Program-made: the position numbers and the translations under genes
Part shown: positions 15,418-21,373 of the stretch, one piece after another
Layout of the letters: each line of letters begins with the position of its first letter
Numbering within the stretch: position 1 is the stretch's first letter
The notes under the pieces: generated by a model
Databases searched by the model: none
What the model was told of the DNA's origin: nothing
The model's input: only the letters and a program-made list of their open reading frames with translations
NCBI GenBank assembly: GCA_009995705.1
Contig: JAADBR010000075.1
Coordinates: 1-22,087 of the forward strand
Source: Microcystis aeruginosa W13-11
GTDB taxonomy: Bacteria; Cyanobacteriota; Cyanobacteriia; Cyanobacteriales; Microcystaceae
Length of the DNA stretch: 22,087 nucleotides
Direction: 5' to 3'

Positions 15418-15443
15418 GGTGGGTTACGCTTCTCTAACCCACC
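15418..15443. repeat. Palindromic repeat
   Basis: ggtgggtta (15418-15426) and taacccacc (15435-15443) form a perfect 9-bp inverted repeat with an 8-base loop, followed by ctac. It resembles the palindrome at 14859-14883 in layout (GGTGsGTTA ... TAACsCACCCTAC) and lies just past the end of the GUN4 frame, where it could also terminate that minus-strand transcript. Confidence 0.5.
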
Positions 15444-15459
15444 CTACGCACTGTTACCT

Positions 15460-15843
15460 TTATATGTTACATTTTACAAGTCTCGACGCGAGAGAATAAA
15501 ATAGAGACCCAGTTCCGCCACCAACTCCTCCCCAATTCCACAAATCAAAGATTCGGCATGGTAGATGTCCTCTAGGTGCATTGATATCGAAAATAGCCCT
15601 GTCGTATCTAATGTTTTTATTCCCCTTTCGCCATCCTATAATCAAACCGAAGTCATCCCAGAGCTTATCATTATATTGTTGACCATTATCAAGCCGATCA
15701 AATATTTGTTTTTGAATCGAAAAGCCAAACTTTTCTTGGCTATATTTTAACCATAGTTGATCAATTATTTGTAAGTCTTCACAAGGGAAAATATCTATAT
15801 CTTCAACTCTTAAAAATTTATGTCTGTTACAAATTCTCAGCAT
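15460..15843 (-). pseudogene. GUN4 domain half of a split kinase-GUN4 gene
   Basis: The 127-residue frame carries most of a GUN4 domain: IDIFPCEDLQIIDQLWLKYS, FGFSIQKQIFDRLD, WDDFGLIIGWR, RAIFDINAPRGHLPCR, and a terminal SRLVKCNI. GUN4 domains bind Mg-porphyrins and, in the free protein, stimulate Mg-chelatase. The first helix of the domain (YRNLEDLLKRQQWKEADIIT) is in the upstream kinase frame. Deleting one 67-bp duplicate joins the two into 479 residues. Its ATG 15843 lies 4 bases after the kinase frame's stop, so a separate partial GUN4 could be made by reinitiation. Confidence 0.8.
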
Positions 15844-15945
15844 AGTTTCAAAAGTTATTATGTCCGCTTCCTTCCATTAAAAATTTATGTCTGTTACAAA
15901 TTCTCAGCATAGTTTCAAAAGTTATTATGTCCGCTTCCTTCCATT
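15810..15945. repeat. Perfect 67-bp tandem duplication
   Basis: Bases 15810-15878 are identical to 15877-15945, an offset of 67 with 69 matching positions. 67 is not a multiple of 3, so the duplication shifts the frame of the kinase-GUN4 gene and causes the stop at 15848-15850. No mismatches between copies, so it is recent, or an assembly artefact. Confidence 0.9.
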
Positions 15946-16966
15946 GCTGCCGTTTTAATAAATCTTCTAAGTTTCGATAATCGATTCCTTTGGCACTTTT
16001 AAGCTGGATAGATGGGGGAGTTTGGGGAACAGAAATAGCGGGATTAACAGGCTTTTGAATAGTTGTCTGGGGGATAAATACTGATGTTTTTATCTGCAAA
16101 GCTTGCAACACTTCTGACGCTGATTGATAGCGTCTTTTCGTGCCAAACTCGATTAATTTATCGAGAATATTTCCTAACTCATTACTAACAGGATTATTGA
16201 CTAACCACTGTCGCCATACCCATTGGTGTTCTCCCCCATCGAATAAATCAAAGGGAGATATTCCTGTTAATAAATAAATGCCAGTTACACCCAAACTATA
16301 CAAATCACTGACGTTAACTGCTTTCCCGTTCCCCTGTTCTGGTGCGACATATTCCGCAGAACCGATAATTGTTCCTGTCATGGAACGATTTAAAGGACTG
16401 ACAAATTTTGCCGCCCCAAAATCGACTAAAATCAATTTATTATCGCTTTTTCTGCGAATAATATTTTCGGGTTTAATGTCGCGATGAATTACTTGTTTAC
16501 TATGAATAAATTCTAGAATCGGTAAAATCTCTGACAAAAGATGTTTAATTTTAGCTTCATTAAATACTCCTTCCTGTTTTAATTCTTGTTCGAGATTTTG
16601 TCCTTCGATATATTCCTGTACGAGATATTGTCGCCCGTCATTACCGGTAAAATAGGCGTAAAGTTCGGGGATTTGTGGGTATCTTCCCAAACTATCTAAA
16701 CGAATCGCTTCTTCTTTAAATAATTCTGCTGCTTTTTGTAAAGTTCCTGTTCCCTGCGCGGATGGGAAAAATTGTTTAATGACACAGTAGGGTTTTGAGG
16801 GTTTATCCTCATCTATCGCTTGAAATGTCTTACCAAAACCCCCTTGACCGATTAATTTTAGCGCTCGATAACGTTCTCTGAGCAGTAATTGAGAACCGCA
16901 CTTATGACAGAATTTATCCGTGGGGGTGTTTTTGTGCGAACAATCGGGATTGAGACAGAGACTCAT
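15848..16966 (-). CDS. Serine/threonine protein kinase with N-terminal zinc ribbon, split from its GUN4 domain
   Basis: The 372-residue product begins with a four-cysteine zinc ribbon (Cys4, Cys9, Cys20, Cys23). A Hanks-type kinase follows: glycine loop LIGQGGFGKTF at 38-48, Lys64 in VIKQF, catalytic HRDIKPEN at 161-168 with Asp163, DFG at 182-184, and GTIIGSAEYVAPEQ. A linker leads to the start of a GUN4 domain at about 329, which is cut after RICNRHKFL by a 9-residue out-of-frame tail. This layout is a known cyanobacterial kinase type (SpkB-like ribbon). The kinase itself is complete and could be active without its porphyrin-sensing end. Cytosolic; substrates unknown. Confidence 0.9.
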   Translation of the reverse strand: MSLCLNPDCSHKNTPTDKFCHKCGSQLLLRERYRALKLIGQGGFGKTFQAIDEDKPSKPYCVIKQFFPSAQGTGTLQKAAELFKEEAIRLDSLGRYPQIPELYAYFTGNDGRQYLVQEYIEGQNLEQELKQEGVFNEAKIKHLLSEILPILEFIHSKQVIHRDIKPENIIRRKSDNKLILVDFGAAKFVSPLNRSMTGTIIGSAEYVAPEQGNGKAVNVSDLYSLGVTGIYLLTGISPFDLFDGGEHQWVWRQWLVNNPVSNELGNILDKLIEFGTKRRYQSASEVLQALQIKTSVFIPQTTIQKPVNPAISVPQTPPSIQLKSAKGIDYRNLEDLLKRQQWKEADIITFETMLRICNRHKFLMEGSGHNNF

Positions 16967-16999
16967 AGCCGTTTGACAAGTATGGGAAGATTAACTCCT

Positions 17000-17005
17000 A
17001 TTATA
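17000..17005 (-). promoter_or_regulatory. -10 box upstream of the kinase gene
   Basis: The minus strand reads TATAAT here, 33 bases before the kinase ATG. Just upstream lies the 16-base repeat at 17009-17024. No good -35 is visible, so this is a tentative promoter. Confidence 0.4.
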
Positions 17006-17008
17006 GAA

Positions 17009-17024
17009 CCCACATTCCGCACCC
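17009..17024. repeat. 16-bp dispersed repeat, copy 1
   Basis: cccacattccgcaccc occurs here and again, identical and in the same orientation, at 21980-21995. It is probably the end of an insertion or repetitive element, since the surrounding sequences are otherwise unrelated. Confidence 0.5.
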
Positions 17025-17071
17025 CACGCAGCAACTTTATTGTTAAATTGGTGTTTCTGTCTTGGCTTATT

Positions 17072-17217
17072 GGCTCTTCTAGGTTCTGTGTGATAAGTTT
17101 AACTTACTATATGATCGCTCAATCTTTGTGTCCTTTGTGTCTTTGTGGTTCCTTTCACTCGCTCGCCAGCAGGACTGTATCTTAGAATACATTTTGGCCA
17201 CCAAACCTAAGAGAGCC
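17072..17217. mobile_element. Miniature inverted-repeat element, copy A, with target duplication
   Basis: The 146-bp element has ends ggctcttctaggttctgtg and, inverted, ggctctcttaggtttggtg (15 of 19 match), with no coding capacity. It is flanked by a perfect 7-bp direct repeat, gcttatt at 17065-17071 and 17218-17224. The GGCTCTT terminus recalls ISL3-family elements, which make 8-bp duplications, so mobilisation by an ISL3-type transposase is plausible (inference). The first 34 bases are identical to copy B at 20257. Confidence 0.75.
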
Positions 17218-17296
17218 GCTTATTTTGTTAGCAAGAACAGCCGAGACACCTCTTTTACGCTACAATCGGAACAGCGCTGTACTGCTTGCTCAATCA

Positions 17297-17947
17297 ATGC
17301 TTACCCTCAAAACGAGTAAACTAACCCTTGCTGATGTTCAACGTCATCTCAATTTTCAAGAAAAGCTTGAGGATGTTTCATTTACAGAGCTTTTAGCTTT
17401 GGAAACCGTCAGCGAGGCAGAAAAATTAGAACTTGTTCAAATCCGCAACGATTTTCGACCCTATTTGATGGAAGATAAAGCATCAGAAGGACAAGTTAAA
17501 GTTTTAACCCTATTTCCCCTATTGCGGTTAGCGGGTTTTTATCGTTATCCGATTAGGATTAGGGTTGAAGAAGGGATTGATAATATTATCCTTGTGGATG
17601 AAGATAAAACTATTAGCGGACGCTTTGATATTGTCACGGTAAATAATTCGATAGCAACTGTCAATGATATCCCTTTTTGGATTTTAGTCATTGAAGCTAA
17701 AGAGAGTGGAATCGAAGTACGTCAGGGATTACCTCAATTATTGACTTATGCCTACAATAGCTTAGAAAGACAACCCTCAGTTTGGGGATTAGCGACTAAT
17801 GGCTTACAATATATGTTCGTCTATCTCAGACAAGAAACTAATCCCACTTATCAGATAATGCCAGAACTTAATTTAATGTATCCTGAATCAGCAATTAATC
17901 TGCTCCAAATTCTCAAGGCCATGGGTCAGCTAATTTTAGAGACATAA
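17297..17947 (+). CDS. Type I HsdR-like N-terminal nuclease-domain protein
   Basis: The product is 216 residues from ATG 17297. A TTG at 17225, right after the mobile element, would add 24 unrelated residues, so I prefer the ATG. The core has GRFDIVTVNN, then FWILVIEAKES, a D...ExK arrangement as in PD-(D/E)XK nucleases, followed by EVRQGLPQLLTYAYN. This resembles stand-alone restriction subunit R N-terminal domains of cyanobacteria, which lack the helicase motor. It converges with a cytosine methyltransferase 91 bp away. Whether the two form a restriction-modification pair cannot be told from sequence alone. Confidence 0.65.
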   Translation: MLTLKTSKLTLADVQRHLNFQEKLEDVSFTELLALETVSEAEKLELVQIRNDFRPYLMEDKASEGQVKVLTLFPLLRLAGFYRYPIRIRVEEGIDNIILVDEDKTISGRFDIVTVNNSIATVNDIPFWILVIEAKESGIEVRQGLPQLLTYAYNSLERQPSVWGLATNGLQYMFVYLRQETNPTYQIMPELNLMYPESAINLLQILKAMGQLILET

Positions 17948-18038
17948 TTAGGACTCAAACAAGCTATAATCTCCGATGCTTTGTCTGTGTATATAGGGAA
18001 TTAAAAGCCTCTTGAATAATTACCACTATCTAAAACTC

Positions 18039-19034
18039 CTAATTAAGGTGTCGATTGAACGAGAATGAATTAGTTGATGCTTGAGCAACATCTAACAAAG
18101 ACTCGATTACAGAATTAACCACAGCAGCTACGCAGGAAATCGCTACACTATTACCCGTTAATTTTCGCATAGTTTGATAACTGCCGACAATTTGATAATC
18201 ATCGGGAAAACCTTGTAAACGTAGCATTTCCCTTTCTGTTAAGCGTCTTTTTCCATCCACTAACAAATAATTATAGGATGCTCCTGCTCGCAAGGCACAG
18301 GAATAGGGATAAGCACTGACATTTCCTCCTTTATTTTCGTGCCAGATAGTCGGTTCACTATCAGGTTTTTTTCCCTCTCTTTTCAGCAGGCGACTTTTTT
18401 GAATTTTTTCGGAAGCATAATAAAAATCCGAGACATTTTCCTCTAAAATTTCCGTTAAACTTGTTCTAGATAAAGCTGGTTTTGGCCAGATAAAACCCCG
18501 CGCTTCTCGGAAACCAACGATAAAAATTCGTTCTCGTTTTTGCGGTAGGCCAAAATTAAGCGCATTCAAAACCCGATAATCGGTATAGTAATCTAAATCT
18601 TGTAAAGTATCGAGAATAACTTGTAAGGTTTTTCCCTGTTGATGTCCCTGCAATTGCTTGACATTTTCCAGAATAAATGCTGCGGGTTGTTTGGCTTTTA
18701 AAATGCGGGCAATCTCAAAAAATAGCGTGCCTCTGGTATCTTCAAATCCCTTTAAATCACCACAAATACTAAAGGGTTGACAGGGAAATCCCGCCATTAA
18801 AATATCGTGATTGGGAATATCTAGGGCAGCAATTTCGGTAATATCTCCCCGGGGTTTTTCTCCAAAATTAGCCTGATAAATTGCCTGAGCGTCTTTATCT
18901 ATATCACAGGAAAAGACACAATCAGATGCTAAGTTTTTTTGGCGACAAACTTGTTCAATTGCAACTCGAAACCCTCCCAAACCACAAAAGAGGTCAATAA
19001 AACGGATTTTTTTACTATCTTTCAGGAGATTCAT
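18039..19034 (-). CDS. C5-cytosine DNA methyltransferase
   Basis: The 331-residue protein has the ordered motifs of the family: I FIDLFCGLGGF at 12-22; IV GFPCQPFS with catalytic Cys85; VI ILENVKQL with Glu123; VIII QKRERIF at 165-171; a target-recognition region at about 200-255; IX LTEREMLRLQGFP; and X GNSVAISCVAAV. It transfers a methyl group from S-adenosylmethionine to cytosine in a specific DNA site; the site is not predictable here. It is complete. No cognate type II restriction gene is adjacent in the same direction; the neighbour is the convergent HsdR-like protein. Confidence 0.93.
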   Translation of the reverse strand: MNLLKDSKKIRFIDLFCGLGGFRVAIEQVCRQKNLASDCVFSCDIDKDAQAIYQANFGEKPRGDITEIAALDIPNHDILMAGFPCQPFSICGDLKGFEDTRGTLFFEIARILKAKQPAAFILENVKQLQGHQQGKTLQVILDTLQDLDYYTDYRVLNALNFGLPQKRERIFIVGFREARGFIWPKPALSRTSLTEILEENVSDFYYASEKIQKSRLLKREGKKPDSEPTIWHENKGGNVSAYPYSCALRAGASYNYLLVDGKRRLTEREMLRLQGFPDDYQIVGSYQTMRKLTGNSVAISCVAAVVNSVIESLLDVAQASTNSFSFNRHLN

Positions 19035-19122
19035 CGGTAATTAAAATTGCAGCGATAGGGATATTCTCTTTGATTTTAACTTATTCAACTTTCACCAAAG
19101 AGCGGACGGTAAATATTTCATT

Positions 19123-19146
19123 GTCCTGTAGTCCTGTGGTCCTGTG
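19123..19146. repeat. Three 8-bp tandem repeats upstream of the methyltransferase
   Basis: gtcctgta, gtcctgtg, gtcctgtg follow each other head to tail. They lie about 90 bases upstream of the methyltransferase start, in a 153-bp stretch with no gene. Such octamer repeats are of the cyanobacterial short tandem repeat kind. A regulatory role is possible but unsupported. Confidence 0.5.
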
Positions 19147-19187
19147 GGGAGCATCTCATTTATGCAAGTGAGTAATTATACTTGTTC

Positions 19188-19373
19188 CTAAAACTGTTTT
19201 CTAGTAAGGCTTTCAAAGTAGCTTGACATAAAACCTGATTTAGGGGTTACAAAGGTGAGAGAAATTGGCACAGTAACTCCTGAAATTGACTCACCGAGAG
19301 CGTTAAAAACCTCTAAAATTGCTCCCATTTCGCCATTGCTAGGATGGGGGATTAAATCCACTAAGAATAACAG
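19188..19373 (-). pseudogene. Degenerate second DUF4926-like gene
   Basis: A minus-strand frame reads LLFLVDLIPHPSNGEMGAIL, EVFNALGESISGVTVPIS and then an unrelated tail to TAG 19188-19190. It matches the middle and end of the intact DUF4926 gene immediately upstream (DYCPRPEGQEDGYVLEV... VIAVEVS). No start codon or conserved N-terminus exists; GTG 19361 is internal to the domain. Probably a truncated paralogue in tandem with the intact gene. Confidence 0.5.
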
Positions 19374-19375
19374 AA

Positions 19376-19612
19376 TTATATAATTTGCAATTCATCTTGT
19401 TTAAGGTTTTTAATCAATTCAATCTTGGAAACTTCTACAGCGATAACTGTATAGGCTTTTCCCTGATTATTTAACACTTCTAAAACATAGCCATCCTCTT
19501 GGCCTTCGGGTCGAGGACAATAATCTACGATAATCGCGTGAGTGCCACAAGACAAATTAGATTCTGGCAAATCTTCGGTTAATTGAACTTCGGAAAACAT
19601 ATCAAATTTCAT
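19376..19612 (-). CDS. DUF4926 family protein
   Basis: The 78-residue product has the family pattern: MFSEVQLTEDLPESNLSCGT, AIIVDYCPRP, GYVLEVLNNQGKAYTVIAVE. Members are small SH3-like beta proteins found next to DUF6883 genes and often treated as toxin-antitoxin or immunity-like partners. It starts 3 bp after the DUF6883-like stop. Remnants of related genes lie at 930-1064 and 19188-19373, so this family has been in the region repeatedly. Confidence 0.7.
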   Translation of the reverse strand: MKFDMFSEVQLTEDLPESNLSCGTHAIIVDYCPRPEGQEDGYVLEVLNNQGKAYTVIAVEVSKIELIKNLKQDELQII

Positions 19613-19615
19613 AGT

Positions 19616-19834
19616 CTAACTCTTTTGGTCTGGTAATAAAGTCACAAATCTTGTTTCTTTCGTAAGTGAGTCGATAATCCAATAGGTAGAGACTTGTAAG
19701 TTTATCCCGTTTACCCCTTGCAAAAGTCCTTTAATTTCATAAATATCACCGAACTTTGTTTGTTTATTTAAGGTGGCCTCGTTGAGAAGAATACGTTCGA
19801 TCGCTCTCACAGGAGATGGGGTAGATGCTATCAT
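19616..19834 (-). CDS. DUF6883-like protein
   Basis: The 72-residue product has IERILLNEATLNKQTKFGDI, YEIKGLLQG, VSTYWIIDS and TRFVTLLP, a compact DUF6883 core. Relatives are often ~110 residues, so this one is a short form. It leads a two-gene minus-strand unit with DUF4926. Its ATG and the ATG of the PIN gene are only 6 bp apart and point away from each other, so each promoter must lie inside the other gene. Confidence 0.6.
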   Translation of the reverse strand: MIASTPSPVRAIERILLNEATLNKQTKFGDIYEIKGLLQGVNGINLQVSTYWIIDSLTKETRFVTLLPDQKS

Positions 19835-19840
19835 GAGCGA

Positions 19841-20278
19841 ATGAAACCTAAAATCGTGGTCGATACGAGCGTTTTCATCAGTGCCTTAATCGGATCGAGG
19901 GGGCCTGCGAGAGAAGTTATCCGACGGTGTTTGCAAGGTGATTACCGTCCTTTGATGGGAAACGCACTATTTACCGAATACGAATCGGTGATCGAGCGCG
20001 AGGAAATCAAGGCTAAATGTCCCCTGAACGAACAAGAGCTGCGAGAATTACACGCCGCCTTTATCGCCGTCTGCGAGTGGGTTTACATTTATTATTTGTG
20101 GCGACCGAATCTAAAGGATGAGGCCGATAACCATCTGATCGAGTTAGCGATCGCTGGTAGTGCTGGAATTATCGTCACCAATAACACCAGAGATTTTCAA
20201 AATACCAAGTTAAAGCCAAAATTGTTGCCGAATACTTTTGAGCTAAGGAGAATTTTGGCTCTTCTAGGTTCTGTGTGA
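19841..20278 (+). CDS. PIN-domain toxin (PIN_3 type) ending inside a miniature element
   Basis: The 145-residue protein starts KIVVDTSVFISALIGSRGPA, with Asp8. It carries ALFTEYESVIER with Glu46, LKDEADNHLIELAIAGSAG with Asp93 and Asp96, and IIVTNNTRDFQ. These are the acidic residues of a PIN RNase of the cyanobacterial toxin-antitoxin type. The final residues Ala140-Val145 and the TGA come from the left end of the miniature element at 20257, which has replaced the natural C-terminus (usually reads FEL.TP..FL). The catalytic residues are all upstream of the insertion, so activity may survive. No adjacent co-directional antitoxin precedes it. Confidence 0.8.
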   Translation: MKPKIVVDTSVFISALIGSRGPAREVIRRCLQGDYRPLMGNALFTEYESVIEREEIKAKCPLNEQELRELHAAFIAVCEWVYIYYLWRPNLKDEADNHLIELAIAGSAGIIVTNNTRDFQNTKLKPKLLPNTFELRRILALLGSV

Positions 20279-20382
20279 TAAGTTTAACTTGCATAGAATC
20301 GATCGCTCTTTGTGTCCTTTGTGGTTCGTTACACCCCCTCGTAGGAGGAATGTATCTTAGACCCACCAAATCCAAGAGAGCC
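20257..20382. mobile_element. Miniature inverted-repeat element, copy B
   Basis: The 126-bp element has the same ends as copy A (ggctcttctaggttctgtg; inverted ggctctcttggatttggtg) and identical first 34 bases, but the interior is shorter and diverged. No target duplication is visible (gaatttt against tcgttcg), so it is older or has been rearranged. It begins within codon 139 of the PIN gene. Confidence 0.75.
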
Positions 20383-20463
20383 TCGTTCGTTAAGAAAAAT
20401 GAATAAAAGGGTGACATTTAGCCATACGTTTGGTAGCATGGCGGGATAAGAAATGTAATTGTT

Positions 20464-20676
20464 ATGGGCAAACCACAAATAGCCGTCCGAATTCCCCCAC
20501 CCCTCCTCGCCGAACTCAACCAGTACGTGGAGCGGGTTGGCACGTCCAAGACAAATGTGATCATCAGTGCGATCGCTGCTTACTTGGGCTGTGCCGAGAC
20601 TGTGCCGTTGAGTCAGAGGATGGCGGAATTGGAGAGGAGAATGACAGCAATAGAGGCTGAGGCGAGGGGTAAATAA
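20464..20676 (+). CDS. Ribbon-helix-helix (CopG-like) DNA-binding protein
   Basis: The 70-residue product reads KPQIAVRIPPPLLAELNQYV, then GTSKTNVIISAIAAYLG, a strand-helix-helix repressor or antitoxin fold, and a charged C-terminal helix (SQRMAELERRMTAIEAE). Its TAA overlaps the ATG of the TIR gene (taATG), so the two were translated as a unit. I infer a regulator of the downstream TIR/conflict genes. It could instead be an antitoxin left behind from the PIN gene upstream, now separated by the miniature element. Confidence 0.7.
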   Translation: MGKPQIAVRIPPPLLAELNQYVERVGTSKTNVIISAIAAYLGCAETVPLSQRMAELERRMTAIEAEARGK

Positions 20677-21027
20677 TGGTGTTTGATGTTTTTCTCTGCC
20701 GATCAGTGGGAACTACGGCCTGGACTACCTTGGCAGCCAGAACTTGAGAGGCAGATTCAAAACATCAAGTCAGCCGCAGTTTTTGTCGGAGGAAGTGGCA
20801 TTGGTCCGTGGCAACAGAGAGAAATCGAAGCCTATTTACGCCGCTTTGTGAGGCAAGGTTGCCCTGTCATTCCAGTTCTGCTTCCCAATGCGCCGAATCA
20901 ATCAGAGCTACCACTTTTTCTAGAAGGAATGACTTGGGTGGATTTTCGGCATTCTCTTCCCGAACCGATGGGGCAATTAATTTGGGGAATCACAGGGATT
21001 AAATCTGGTTCCCCTAAATGCTTGTAA
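20676..21027 (+). pseudogene. TIR-domain gene with an internal deletion
   Basis: ATG 20676 starts MVFDVFLC, the first beta strand of a bacterial TIR domain, then the frame ends after 23 residues. A shifted frame, readable from 20683, gives SADQWELRPGLPWQPELERQ, SAAVFVGGSGIGPWQQREIEAYLRR with the likely catalytic Glu, then CPVIPVLLPNAP and MTWVDFRHS. About 25 residues between the two parts (HNSxDK... helix) are missing. The deletion also shifts the frame. After GITG the similarity ends and a coiled-coil fragment begins in another frame at 21017. TIR domains hydrolyse NAD+ in many anti-phage systems; this copy is not functional. Confidence 0.7.
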
Positions 21028-21373
21028 CAGCCAATATCGTTCAGCAATAGATGAAGCTCAACGAATTCGCTTACAAAGAAAACTTGATGATTTAGACAAG
21101 AAAATAGATGACCTAAAACGTCAGCTAAATGATATGTGAATTACCAATTTGATTTTAAAGCAGATATTTATTAATCTTGAAAAACAATATTTTATTCCCA
21201 TGAAATTTGATGAACAACGGAACAGAATTACATCAGAGATTGCCGATCTCTTTGAAGAAAGAAATGCTTGTAATAGCCAATATCGTTCAGCAATAGATGA
21301 AGCTGAACGAGTTCGTTTACAAAGAAAACTTAATGATTTAGACAAGAAAATAGATGACCTAAACCGTCAGCTA
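21016..21373. repeat. 112-bp direct repeats (21016-21127 and 21262-21373)
   Basis: The two copies are offset by 246 bases, in the same reading phase, with 6 differences in 112 positions (about 95%). Both encode the same coiled-coil segment. Recombination between them would delete the region between. Confidence 0.85.
21017..21139 (+). pseudogene. Coiled-coil C-terminal fragment, upstream copy
   Basis: The frame reads NACNSQYRSAIDEAQRIRLQ and RKLDDLDKKIDDLKRQLNDM, then TGA 21137-21139. It lies in a frame different from the TIR fragment it abuts. It looks like the end of a gene whose front part has been lost, and its DNA is about 95% identical to 21262-21373. Confidence 0.55.

Noticed and set aside
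17225..17296. TTG start of the nuclease-like protein
   Set aside because: The additional residues begin at the mobile element's target duplication and do not look conserved; ATG 17297 fits better.
20430..20660. Cysteine-rich frame overlapping the ribbon-helix-helix gene
   Set aside because: It is out of phase with a well-formed RHH protein and its cysteines lack zinc-finger spacing.
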